Shown here: positions 53,717 to 64,000 of the stretch, in pieces | Layout of the letters: the number at the start of each line of letters is the position of its first letter | Position numbering within the stretch: position 1 is the first letter of the stretch | Source: Cliona cf. orientalis | Lineage: Eukaryota; Porifera; Demospongiae; Clionaida; Clionaidae | Reading direction: 5' to 3' | DNA length: 64,000 nt | NCBI GenBank assembly: GCA_963930775.1 | Contig: OZ005699.1 | Location: forward strand, 7,399,501 to 7,463,500 | Notes under the pieces: generated by a model | What the model saw: the letters and a program-made list of their open reading frames with translations, nothing else | Database searches by the model: none | Told to the model about the DNA's origin: nothing | Program-made: the position numbers and the translations under genes

Positions 53717-56666
53717 ATGATTACCTGCTGTTATCTTAACATTAGAAGTATAGTTAACAAATTATCTCTATTCCAATCTTATGTATACTCCTCCGATTTT
53801 GATGTAATCTGTCTAACCGAGACGTGGCTATCAGAATCTGTATTCGAACAGGAAATTCTCCCTACAAACTACAACATCCACCGTAAAGATAGACCCTCAC
53901 GTGGAGGTGGAGTGTTAATTGCTACAAAAAGCACTATTCCTGTTTCTGTTATCTCATCTGACTCACCTAACAATTCACTTGAAATCTTAACGGTTCGGCT
54001 TAACCTCAGCAAACCTGTTACACTCAGCTGTGTTTACTCTCCTCCCAACCCTAGCGATTCCCTCATGTATGATTTAATCTTGGACCTGACTCAAATCGTC
54101 CAATCCAACCTATCAACATATGTTATTATTATCGGTGACTTTAATCTACCTGACATTAATTGGCACACTCTTTCCTCAACCTCCACACTATCAAATGCCT
54201 TCTGTGACTTTATCTTCGACAACTCATTGTCACAACTAATTGACCAACCTACCCACACCAAAGGCAACATCCTTGATCTTTTACTCTCAAATACAGACGA
54301 ACTGGTGACCAACCTCACCATATCCCCCATCAACAACTGGATATCCTCTGATCATTTTGTTATCGCATTCAGTTTAGCCCAGCAACTCATTCAAACTTCA
54401 CCCACCATCCCCAAATATGTCTATGACTTCCCGAAAGCCAATTTCAGTGCCATACTGTCTTATCTACTCGACTTCGAATACTCACCCTGCTTACGAAGTC
54501 AGGATGTCGAATTCATCTGGCATGAAATAAAGAATTCTATTCACAATGCCATGAACATGTTCATACCAAAGGTCAGGCTTAGGAGACACCAATTCCCCTG
54601 CTGGTATACACCTGAGCTTAGGCATCTTTCAAAATGCCTACGCTCGATCAAGAAAAGGTCCAGTAAACACGCAACACCTCATCTCCAACACAAAATAAAT
54701 CTGAGTACCGCAGCAAGACATTACTTGCCAAATCCAACTATGAATCCCAACTAATCCAATCTTTTGCTGGTTCACACAACTCAAAAATATATGATTACAT
54801 CCGAACCCTATGCAAGAATAGCACCATACCCCCTATTGTTTCTCTTAATAACTCCAATGCGACTTCCGACACTGACAAAGCTGAGCTCTTCAATACCTTC
54901 TTTCACTCAGTCTTCACAGGTAGCTCTTTTTCTCTACCGGACATGAGTACTCTTCCCATGCCACCTTCTTGCTTATGCACTATATCTTTTACAGACTCCG
55001 AAGTATTTGATGCCCTTTCATCACTTGACCCTACGAAATCAAGCGGCTGCGATGGTATTGGCTCCAAACTGATTAAACACTGTGCCATAGCACTCTACTT
55101 ACCACTACACCACCTCTTCTCTGTGAGCCTATCTAAACAATGTATCCCCCATGAATGGAAGTGCCATTCTATTACTCCCATCTTCAAATCTGGTGATAAA
55201 TCCCAAGTCATAAACTACCGACCAATATCTCTTCTGTGTATAGTGTCTAAAGTCTTGGAACACCTTATCTTTATTAAAATAAGTAAGTTCATCACAACTA
55301 ATAATATCTTTTACCATCACCAATTCGGTTTCCGTCAGCATCACTCCACAACCCAGCAATTGCTGATCTTTTTAAGTGACATACTCAGTGCCCTCAACAA
55401 TTGCAGCTGTTCTCAATGTGATATTATCTATCTTGACTTTAAGAAGGCGTTTGACAGTGTACCTCACCAAGAGCTTTTGTTGAAACTGTGGAAGACTGGC
55501 ATCGTGGGAAGTCTGTGGAAATGGTTCAGAGAATACCTAACCAACAGATACCAACATGTAAGCATTATAACAACAGTAAATCCTCCACTCTACCTGCAGT
55601 CTCAGGAGTTCCTCAGGGAAGCATTCTTGGTCCTTTCCTATTTCTCATCTACATCAATGACTTATCCTCCTCAGTGAAACACTCCAAAACTTTCCTGTTT
55701 GCTGATGACACCAAATGTCTTCGGCCAGTTTGCTCCCCTCATGACTGTATCCTCCTCCAATCTGATCTTGATGCACTATCCTTGTGGAGCGCTGACTGGA
55801 AACTAAAGTTCAACGAGACAAAATGTTCTATGTTATCCATCTCTTCCCATGCCTCCTCCAATCACTGTGACACCCAGACGGATTACCTCATCAATGGTCT
55901 ATCTATCGCCCGATGTAACCAACAAAAAGATCTCGGAATATTAATATCATCAGACCTATCCTGGTCTCACCATATCTCAAGAATAACTTCCAGAGCCTAC
56001 AAAATACTATGTCTTCTCCGTCGCACATTTGCTTCATCCAACAACGTCATCACCAAGAAAAAACTTTATATCTCCCTGGTACGATCTCAACTTACCTATG
56101 GATCCCAAGTTTGGAGACCACTCCTTCAAAAAGATATGGACCCAATCGAACATATTCAACGTCGTGCAACGAAATATATACTGAATGATTACACTTCTGA
56201 CTACAGGACCAGATTAATCACACTTAATATTCTACCAATGTCAATGTTGCTTGAGCTCAGTGACCTGTGTTTCTTTGTTAAGTCTTTGAAACTCCATGAG
56301 TCACCCAACCAATCATTCAACATCTCCGACCACGTTTTCTTTAGCCACAACAACACCAGGTCTGGTACTTTTAACAAGCTAGTTCAACCTCCTATTAAAC
56401 ACAATAGAGACAAACAATTCTACTTTTACAGACTACCCCATCTATGGAACTCGCTACCTCCCATTGATCTAAACTTATCATTCATAACCATCAGAAAACA
56501 ATTAATTGACATCTTCTGGAAGTCATTTCTCACCAAATTCAACCCAGATATCAGCTGCTCATACTATTTCGCATGTCCCTGCCCAAGGTGTTTCTCCGTA
56601 CCAAAATCCTGCTTCAACTACATTTTTGTAACTGGCACAAGAGCTGCATCAATTGTACTTTTCTAG
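53717..56666 (+). pseudogene. LINE ORF2: APE endonuclease and reverse transcriptase, frameshifted
   Basis: Frame 1 (53,717 to about 54,710) holds the APE endonuclease: LNIRSIVNKLSLFQ, CLTETWLSE, RGGGVLIA, IIGDFNLPDINW, ISSDHF. Frame 2 (about 54,720-55,580) holds the reverse transcriptase start: LDPTKSSGCDGIGSKLIKH, NYRPISLLCIVSKVLE, QFGFRQHHST, YLDFKKAFDSVPH. Frame 3 (55,575-56,666) has SGVPQGSILGPFLFLIYIND, the catalytic FADD, thumb, and a C-terminal Cys cluster (CSYYFACPCPRCF). The two frameshifts (near 54,710 and 55,580) make it inactive unless they are sequence errors. Otherwise well preserved, hence fairly young. Confidence 0.85.
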
Positions 56667-56834
56667 CCTAGAACGATTTACATTATACTTATTATATTAT
56701 CTCTTTGCTATCTTGTCAGGCTGTTGCAATCATGTAACAGACCTTCAGCTACATGGTAGCTGTAAAGCAGTAATAATAATAATAATAATAATAATAATAT
56801 ACTTTTACATAAACATCTATTTGACCCGCCTCCA

Positions 56835-57690
56835 AAGATACGGATGGGAGGGGCTGGGAGGTCAGGGGATGGGTTACGAATGGTTAACAGGGTTAGTATG
56901 GGAGGGGCTGGGAGGTCTAGGGATGGGTTGCATGCGAATGGTTAGCAGGGTTAGTCTCTAGGGTTTGTGTATACCGTGTTTATTCTAATAGAACGCAAGC
57001 AAAAAAATAATTTCAAATCTGGTTTGCTAGAGTCAAAACAATTCCAGGAAGTGAATTTTCTTGCGTTATGCGTTGTAATAGAACAATAATTTTATTAGCA
57101 TAGCTTTGAGCGACGACGAATAGTGGCTATCGATGGTATCGTACCTGTGCCCCTGGCCCCGATCATCACGAGGGTATAGCCTGAGAAAGGCCTTCTGACA
57201 GCCACGCCGCATGGTTAGCGATGCCACTGAATCGTGCTGATCGCAGCCTGAGGCCCTGGCCGCTGGACTAATTAGTGCAGTTCCAACTAAGGTCAGTCCC
57301 GAGTGTAGTTTAGTACCCTCATGAACGACGAACGACACTTGCGATTTGGTTAACTATAGCTAGCAACGAGTCCGAGAGACAGAGCGAGATAATAAATATT
57401 ATTATAGAGGCTTCCAGAACGGTTTATTACTAAGCAGGTGTGGTTTAACCGTGCAGCACGCGGTTTGAGCATGCTCACCTTAGCACTATTGGGATTCATA
57501 GAAAATAATTACAGACAGTCGCTTCCGTTCTAATAGAATACAAACAATTCCTGGAAATTAATTGAATTTTCTTGCGGTAATTGGATCATGCGTTCTATTA
57601 GCATAAACACGGTACGTGGACTTGAGGGGCTGGGAGGTCTGGGGCTGGGTTGTGAATGGTTAGCAGGGTAGTGTGGGAGGGGCTGGATTA
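56835..57690 (+). repeat. G-rich minisatellite split by a TIR element
   Basis: Units of about 55 bp (GGGAGGGGCTGGGAGGTC, ATGGTTAGCAGGGTTAGT) at 56,845-56,960 resume at 57,605-57,690. G-runs could form quadruplexes. The intervening 650 bp is a separate element. Confidence 0.75.
56966..57615. mobile_element. TIR element in the minisatellite
   Basis: Ends TACCGTGTTTATTCTAATAG and TAGCATAAACACGGTA with AACGCA next to each. A second inner inverted pair includes AACAATTCCAGGAA and ACAATTCCTGGAA. About 650 bp, no convincing gene. Confidence 0.7.
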
Positions 57691-57739
57691 TGTAGCTAGG
57701 ATTTGTCTATAAAAAATAGTTGAAATAATGGCTGCCAGC

Positions 57740-57905
57740 AGCGACAACGGTGCATGGTGGCCCAGTGCTTGGGCTCTTATGTATATGGGACGGAATAGTG
57801 CGGGTTCAAATCTTGCCTTACACTTTAACTTAATTTTTTTCCCTGTCGAATTTTTCTAAGTGTTGGCAGCTTGCATTTGCGTTAGATCACATTTGCATCG
57901 TAACA
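57740..57905 (+). mobile_element. tRNA-derived SINE-like element
   Basis: TGGCCCAGTGCTTGG fits a pol III A box and GGGTTCAAATC a B box about 45 bp later. A tail shared with 41,900-41,965 follows (CCCTGTCGAATTTTTCTAAG). No tRNA function is claimed. Confidence 0.7.
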
Positions 57906-59409
57906 CCGACTTTGGATTTGGTATGTGATCAGGTGTCTGATTATATGTGATGGCTGAATCAGATATAGCTAATTTTATCGCAAAGACTTTGGATTGGTAT
58001 GTGATCAGCATGTGCGTAGAGCTACCAGTTAGCGCAATTGAATGCATGGTGATCATAGCTCTTTCCATTCCTGAGATATATACAGGCATCTGATTATATG
58101 TGGTGGCTGACATTTGATTGCTGACTCTAGCTAGCTATGCAACGGCAAGGGCTTATTATAGACTCCTAAAGGAGAAGAGGGCATGTAACTATAGGCACCT
58201 GCATGGCAAAACTCATATTAAAACTCCTCAATAATTATAAGTCAGACTGTAACTGTTACTATAATTAGTTACAACCATGGACTATCTGATTTGAATTTTG
58301 CTAGGTACACAGGACAGTATTAATTTAATACATATAATATTATGGCAGTTGCATGCCCTCTTCGTCTTTGGGGTCTATAAGTCCTTGACAACACTGTTTT
58401 CTAATTCTCACTTTCTAAAGTAGCTAGTCCCGGAATGGATCATCACTAGCTATTAGCTATACCACAGTAGCTATACTGCTCTAGCTAGTGATAATAAATA
58501 ATGAACAGGGGTGGCCAAGGTATACTGAAGACACAGCCATGCATATAGGCCAACATCTTATCAATAATAGCTAGTTGGTGCCACTTCAATATTACATGGT
58601 AGCAATGCATACTGTTAATAGAGGCTTAGCTATAAAATTGAGATGCTGTTAACAGTTACTATATACTCGGAGAAAGAGTTAGAATAATTTATACTGGAAG
58701 CTTCAGAAACACTTAGATCCAACCAATACAAAGCTACAATGATTTCAATTCTTGCAGTTCCATTAATTTTGATGCACAACATAGCTAGTTAGCTATAGCC
58801 AGCTAGCTGTAATTGTGGGGGATATGCAGGCCACATCCATGCATTTCATGCAGGTACAAGTATAGCTATACAGCTATAGCTACATGTGAACATGCATTGT
58901 TACAGTAGCATAATATACTATCTACTGTCAGTCCTGTTACTGGGCCATCAAAATATTGACCAAGGGCCACATTAATTTTGACCACTAAGTTCCTATAAAC
59001 CACCCACTAACATGCCCCTGGTTTTGAAAACAGTGAATCTTATTGCAGTGGCCTTATGCATGCATGATAACATTAATTTTATGTAACATGCACAGTGAGG
59101 GATAGCTGATACTATCAATATTAATTTTATTAATGATAATAATACTTTATTAGATATAATCCACGCCCTACAAATTGGCCACAAAAAGAAGTATAATCAC
59201 ATACCTATGAATCCACAGCAACTGATTATTGTGATCTTAGATTCTAACCTGATCACCTAAGCTCAGAATGTCCTAGCTCCCAAATTTTGAGTAGCCAAAT
59301 AAACTTATTAGAATGCATATGATAATATTATTATACAACTGACGGTGTTCTTAAGGTTATGATATTGTGCTATATATAGCTATATATTGCTAATCCTTAA
59401 GATAGCTTA
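57906..59409. other. Repeat remnant and unassigned DNA
   Basis: 57,900-58,110 matches 45,055-45,200, with an internal partial duplication (GACTTTGGATT..GGTATGTGATCAG twice). The rest is AT-rich with many TAGCTA motifs. No gene seen. Confidence 0.45.
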
Positions 59410-59846
59410 GGCCACTACAAATTGGATCATAGTTTCCCGTCCACCGCCCGCCTACTTTTTCTATTATTGCACTTATTTTCTATTAAAACGAAAATATTGA
59501 TGACGTAATTGAAAATTTCAATATTATTTACGGTCTGTTCCATGTGCGCTCGAGTTGCAAGCCAAGGTTGTGATGTTGATGGCTCATTCAGTACTTGCTC
59601 ACTGCAGTTCTCGCTCTGCATGATGATCGCTATACTCGTGAGTAGCTTCATTCATAGTTCTAAGACTGTGCTTACCATGTCAGCTGAAGATGGCGAGGTT
59701 AGCTCGAGTCATGTACCCCGGCAGCCATTTGTGGTTTATACCACATCCGGTAATAATGAATAATGAATAATAAAAATGAACCGCCCGCCCGCATGCTACT
59801 GAAGCGACAGCCAGGACGGGAAACAACTATGCAATTTGTAGTGGCC
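59410..59846. mobile_element. PIF/Harbinger-like MITE, copy 6
   Basis: 437 bp, target duplication TTA, ends GGCCACTACAAATTG and CAATTTGTAGTGGCC, subterminal GTTTCCCGTCCACCGCCCGC and ACCGCCCGCCCGC..GGACGGGAAAC. The ORFs inside are not genes. Confidence 0.88.
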
Positions 59847-60612
59847 TTAGCCATAAAAGTAATACTAATAATATTATAATACGTAGCTATTATGGGATGT
59901 GCAATGGTACATATCATATTAGCTGAGAGTCCCACAACATTAACGAAGAAATCTCCTACATGCACCATATTTAGAAATCAACAGAACTCTAGTAATCAAG
60001 ATATCATTGAATTGAAATCCCCCCTTGCTTGCTCTGTGTATATGGGCGTGGCTGATGAATAATTTGCCTGCAGCCTAGGGCTATCCACATTATGCTGGCA
60101 TAGTATTTTTAGGAATAGGGTGGCTCTAGAATATAATTAACCCTCGCCGCAAAGCGTAGGCGGAGGGTTACTGCAATCGTTTGGCGATTTTTGTCCGTCC
60201 GTCCGTCCGTATGGTAAGGGTCGTCTGAGAGAAAGTACGCATCTGAGGATTACCAGGCATCAAGGAAGTTAAGTCCTGCCCAGTGGTATAATAGTATGCA
60301 GCTGTGGTTGCCATTCTGTGCCTTGCTGGTCAGTTGTCAATGCTGTGACAGTGTAAACAGGCAGTGGCTCTCAAGTGCATAATTCAGTCACAGAGGCTTT
60401 CAGTTAATATAGTGACATAGGACATGTGCATTAGTCATACATGCGTGTAGCGGTGAGGGTTCTGCACTCCTGTGCATTCATTATTCTCAGAGAATAATTC
60501 CAGCATAATGGCATGGGATACTTGTTCTACTGAGCATGCTCAGAACTGGTGTGCTGGATGTGGAACAGTACTAGTCTGACAGTGAATTGCATACATGTAT
60601 ATAGGGTATATA
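59847..60612. other. Unassigned DNA with a CCCTCGCCGC..GGCGGAGGG repeat start
   Basis: 60,138-60,210 has AACCCTCGCCGCAAAGCG, GTAGGCGGAGGGTT (hairpin) and a (GTCC)n run, a typical repeat end. No gene seen. Confidence 0.5.
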
Positions 60613-61642
60613 GCTATGGGGTGCCGTTTGTGTCAAAATTCATTATTGGCAGGCATTTAGAAAAGTCTGGGGATTTACGAAACTAGTGGACATTTACATA
60701 AATCACAGTGGAAATTTGACGTAAACCACAGAAGACATTAATCTTAGATGCTACGACTGTGGGGATTTATGAAAGTAGCAGATATTTAGTACGTAAATCT
60801 CACAGGTGTAAATTGGAGTGGATATTTACACAGTTTGTGTCAAAATTCTGTAGTGGCAGACGTTTAGTGATATCACAGGAATTTATTAAAATTGTGGATG
60901 CTCACAAAAAATACAGTGGACATTAAAATCAATAGTTATTAACGTCATCCCTATCATAGGTCGTGTGCCCCATGTAAACACACACGTGCATATGAATATA
61001 AACACTGCACCCGCAAGACTTGGGGCATGCCCACAAGGTTAATTAAAGCTTAATTTTTGTGCCAGTGGTTAAAAGTATTGAAAGAATGCTTTGGTCTATA
61101 ATGTGGACAATTACTGGCCTTTTCTTAAGGAGCCTTTCTAATTACTTGCATGATCATCGGATTCCCTGGCTCTTTCCACTTCTGACCAAAAGTACTCATA
61201 ATACGATTTGCTAATTATATTGCCCAATAATTATTATGGATCTCTGTCAACACACCTTTGCTGGTAGTTAATCCCCATAGCATCTCTAAAAGATTTACAT
61301 AAAATTAATCTCCACTATGAAGCAGTGTTGATACTTTCATAAATTTAATTTAATGTCTTCTGGATTTACATAAATCTCCACTATTATAAATTTTAATGAC
61401 TACTTCTTTCATAAATGTCTTCTATTTGCATAAACCTAGACCTTGGCTGCAATTTACGAAAATTAATGTCCAACACAATTTATGTAAATATCCACTACTT
61501 TCATAAATCCCCACAGTTGTAGCATCTCTAAAATTATTAATGTCTTCTGTGATTCACGTCAAATTTCGATTGTGATTTACGTAAATGTCCACTAATCCCC
61601 AGAGTCTGCCAATAATGAATTTTGACACAAACGGCACCCCAC
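60613..61642. mobile_element. 1 kb fold-back element
   Basis: Left GGGGTGCCGTTTGTGTCAAA and right TTTGACACAAACGGCACCCC. Arms of about 230 bp continue with ATTCATTATTGGCAG, CTGGGGATT, GTGGACATTTACATAAA and CATAAATCCCCACAGTTGTAGC. The centre has further imperfect copies of TTTACATAAATCTCCACTA. Non-coding. Confidence 0.85.
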
Positions 61643-62266
61643 ATAATATTATAGCTAGCTACTGGTGCCACCTTGCAGATCATTAGACTAAGTCAATACT
61701 GTAATAATTTATTAATAGCTATATCCTACGGTGGCCGAGAGAGACACATGCACATGTATTATGCACTATGATTTGACATTTAGTAAGCGATTCGACCGTA
61801 ATACACTGCACCGTGAGCGATTCAACTATTTGCTGGTAAGCGATTCGTTGCTACAATCATTGTAACAGTTCCACATATAGAGTACTGTGTGGTTCATGCA
61901 TCCACGGTGCTACATGTGTCGATCAATGGTATAATAATTACTTGCACTTATGCTAGAATTTCTAACTCAATTCTGTGCATCATATTTATAATAGTTAGTG
62001 ATGTACTTCATTCAGGCCCCCTCTGTAGATAAACCTAAAATCGTCACTGGTAATACACTTGTAAGTATCCTTATGGATCAAACTGTGCCCTTACTCCTCA
62101 GACTCAAATAAAATTCACTCTCAGACTAGTGTCCTTATTGTTCAGTATAATCCAAACAATATCTATAGCCACATTTGGTCATGCCTGTGTTCTATAGTAT
62201 ACAGTATCATATTACGTACAATCATGTCTCTTGATCATTGACTGCTTATAGTGACTATATAACTCC
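61643..62266. other. Upstream region of the GPCR-like ORF
   Basis: No repeat or gene recognised beyond a triple AAGCGATTCG motif (61,786-61,850). Promoter location unknown. Confidence 0.4.
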
Positions 62267-62950
62267 ATGGCTGCAATGGAAGAGAACTGTACTTCACCTT
62301 ACACTTCAACCAAGTATGCGATTGTTGCTGGACTCAGCGCGGCTACTGCATTCATCTCACTGCTGGCTGGCCTCTTTGTTGTATCGCTCATAGTACTCTT
62401 CAAGAAATACCAATTCTTCACGCAGAGGTTGATCCTCTACCTCACTATGTCAGTCATTCTCCACTCAATAATAAACATCTTTCACAGAGTGGACTATGAA
62501 AATGAGAGGTCTCCTTTTTACGTTGGGTTCTGCAAGTTCTCTGGATTTGTTGAGCACTGTACTATATGGATGGAACTAATGGCCACGATATGTATCACAT
62601 TGTACGTGTTTGTGTGGGTTGCGTTTAACAAGCAAACGGACAAATTTGAGTACAGCTATGTCTTCTTTATCTTTGTGTTTCCTTGGCTATTCAATTGGGT
62701 ACCATTCACTGTCGATGCTTTCGGTCGAGCTGGGGCATGGTGTTGGATAAGAAACGAGAATATTTACGCATGCGAAGAGATCATAGCCGGTCAAGTGCTA
62801 CAATTTGTTCTCTGGTACATACCTCTGTACATAATACCAATTTCGATTTTTCTCATTACCAGCTTCCAATTTGGTTATTTCTCGTTTCCGATTTTGAGTT
62901 TTCTCATTACCAACTTCCAATTTGGGTATTTCTCATTTCTACCAGTCTAG
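62267..62950 (+). CDS. GPCR-like membrane protein, truncated after helix 5
   Basis: ATG 62,267 opens 227 residues with five clear helices: IVAGLSAATAFISLLAGLFV, LILYLTMSVILHSIINIF, WMELMATICITLYVFVWV, YVFFIFVFPWLFNWVPFTV and LQFVLWYIPLYIIPISIFLI. A short N-terminus, Cys in loop 1 (GFCKFSG) and CWIRNE before helix 5 recall cAMP-receptor-like / secretin-like 7TM proteins of early animals. After helix 5 a ~50 bp piece is tandemly duplicated (FLITSFQFGYFSF then FLITNFQFGYFSF) and the frame stops. Helices 6-7 are not seen in the next 1 kb. A broken gene, or one whose last exons lie beyond a missed donor. Confidence 0.6.
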   Translation: MAAMEENCTSPYTSTKYAIVAGLSAATAFISLLAGLFVVSLIVLFKKYQFFTQRLILYLTMSVILHSIINIFHRVDYENERSPFYVGFCKFSGFVEHCTIWMELMATICITLYVFVWVAFNKQTDKFEYSYVFFIFVFPWLFNWVPFTVDAFGRAGAWCWIRNENIYACEEIIAGQVLQFVLWYIPLYIIPISIFLITSFQFGYFSFPILSFLITNFQFGYFSFLPV

Positions 62951-63377
62951 TTTACTATTGTAGGCGCCAGTTGTGTGCATACGCCGATGTCCTCTGATCC
63001 ACATGTACATTTGTGCGACATGTAGGCTACATGTTAGTCTCGTGCCCAGCCCTCTTTGTGCAGTATAGTAGTATGGTGGGCGATTTTCAGGGGTGCTAAT
63101 AATTAGAATCGAGAGAGAGAAAGCCCTTGAGCATAATAATATGAGTGTACGGTACACACGCATCTCACGTTTTGTAACAGATTTTTTTGATGGTTTAATA
63201 TCATCAGCAATTATATTAAGCATTGATTCCAGAGTTGAATTAAGGTTATATACGTGGTCCACCCTGGTTCTACGGATTCCAAAGTATACATTACCCCCCC
63301 CCCCCAACAAAATAAAAAGTGGAGTGAGCGCGCTAGGCTTTCCCGGCCTCAGATATCACTATGATGATCACTTAATT
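62951..63377. other. Intergenic DNA
   Basis: Contains a partial GTCTCGTGCCCAGCCC end (63,035, as in the 33.9 kb MITE) and a run of Cs at 63,295-63,304. No gene. Confidence 0.4.
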
Positions 63378-64000
63378 GTTGGAAATATCACAAAATTAAT
63401 AGAAATCAGACTCAGTTTAACAGTACTCAGGTGTTGCTGTGCATATTATAATTTCTTTGACCTCAATCTGATCAATGTTATCTTCTGAGGGACATAACTG
63501 AAGTTTGTATGTATAAAAGAACATCATGCATGCATGCATATGAGAAATTTGACCATAATTATGTGGTTGACTTGGTTTCATGCCTCCTTTCTTTAGATCA
63601 TTAACCATTTTAATGATAGCATGAGGAAAACTCATTGTCTGAATAATCCAAATTCCTAATTGTAAACAACTTAATTTGCATCATTATAGTTAATCATGCA
63701 GAGGAGTCAGATGCAATTATATACTAGGCTAGACTATAATATAATGATACATTAAGAATTAAGGGTTTAACCAGCCATTATATATGAACAATTTACCCTC
63801 CTCTGCATGAATTGCAATGGAATCACTCTGCTTACTGGAAAAATAAATGATAATCAGTGAGACTCCAATGAACTTTGTTATGTCCAAATGAAATTAAGAT
63901 GACTAATTTAATTTATTGGGTTGAAATTCATATGCATGACTGTTTATTTTTCACCGTAATAGCATTCCAATCATATTATTATTATTATTGTACATAATAC
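63378..64000. repeat. Terminal direct repeat, copy 2 of 2
   Basis: 63,388-64,000 matches 1-612. The first bases (TGTTGGAAATA, 63,378) also match the inverse of 7,857-7,870, so homology to the beta-helix gene's 3' flank extends further here. It contains the same minus-strand last exon (63,416-63,498; PSEDNIDQIEVKE to PEYC). Confidence 0.85.

Larger units (their letters stand above)
52700..56800 (+). mobile_element. LINE retrotransposon, nearly full length
   Basis: ORF1 is followed by an ORF2 carrying endonuclease and reverse transcriptase, and by a 3' (AAT)n tail at 56,775-56,799. About 4.1 kb. A short-repeat tail rather than poly(A) fits CR1/L2-type elements. The left edge is uncertain. Confidence 0.85.

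Noticed and set aside
59509..59763. 84-residue ORF
   Set aside because: It lies wholly inside a PIF-like MITE with clear TIRs and target duplication.

Overview
The window looks like nuclear DNA of a marine sponge, most likely a demosponge. It is AT-rich, has no operons, and its genes carry many short GT..AG introns. It holds a gene of the beta-helix plus multi-pass membrane family that is expanded in sponges (CPGKPCLTLEQFA near the N-terminus, serial GGALYTAF-type repeats), a death domain, tRNA-derived SINE-like sequences, LINE reverse transcriptases and very dense small inverted-repeat transposons. The species call is an inference from protein style; no search was possible. All gene models were spliced by eye.

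Layout: 0-8 kb holds a beta-helix/7TM gene copy cut up by at least five transposon insertions, an in-frame stop and frameshifts. 8-17.3 kb holds three minus-strand genes or fragments: an 8-helix membrane protein, an unrecognised multi-exon gene, and a death-domain exon. 17.6-20.6 kb is stacked non-autonomous elements. 20,611-32,375 is one complete 11.8 kb DNA transposon of CACTA/EnSpm type. It carries a minus-strand transposase (11 exons) and a divergent plus-strand BEN-domain protein (19 exons, 500 codons, every splice phase consistent). Its ends are arrays of CTTGCA/TGCAAG motifs, and it sits inside a TIR element that itself carries a tRNA-like sequence. 32.4-35.2 kb is more nested MITEs. 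35.2-39.6 kb is a nest of palindromic elements broken by a truncated LINE and by PIF/Harbinger-like MITEs. 40.5-41.9 kb is an intronless trypsin-fold protease-like gene. 42.7-44.3 kb is a decayed second copy of the 9-11 kb membrane protein. 45,221-51,815 is a giant fold-back: two arms of about 3 kb made mostly of a 100 bp tandem repeat in opposite orientation. 52.7-56.8 kb is a nearly full-length LINE with two frameshifts. 56.8-62.2 kb is repeats and a 1 kb palindrome. 62.3 kb has a truncated GPCR-like ORF. The last 620 bp repeat the first 612 bp in direct orientation.

The main functional story is mobile DNA. The EnSpm-like element pairs a catalytic transposase with a BEN DNA-binding protein and dense subterminal motif arrays, the same architecture as plant CACTA elements (TNPD plus TNPA and its subterminal sites) but with an unrelated DNA-binding domain. 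The six PIF-like MITEs all have TWA target duplications. Two of them read as identical over 250 bp, one of which interrupts the beta-helix gene, so some of this mobilisation is recent.
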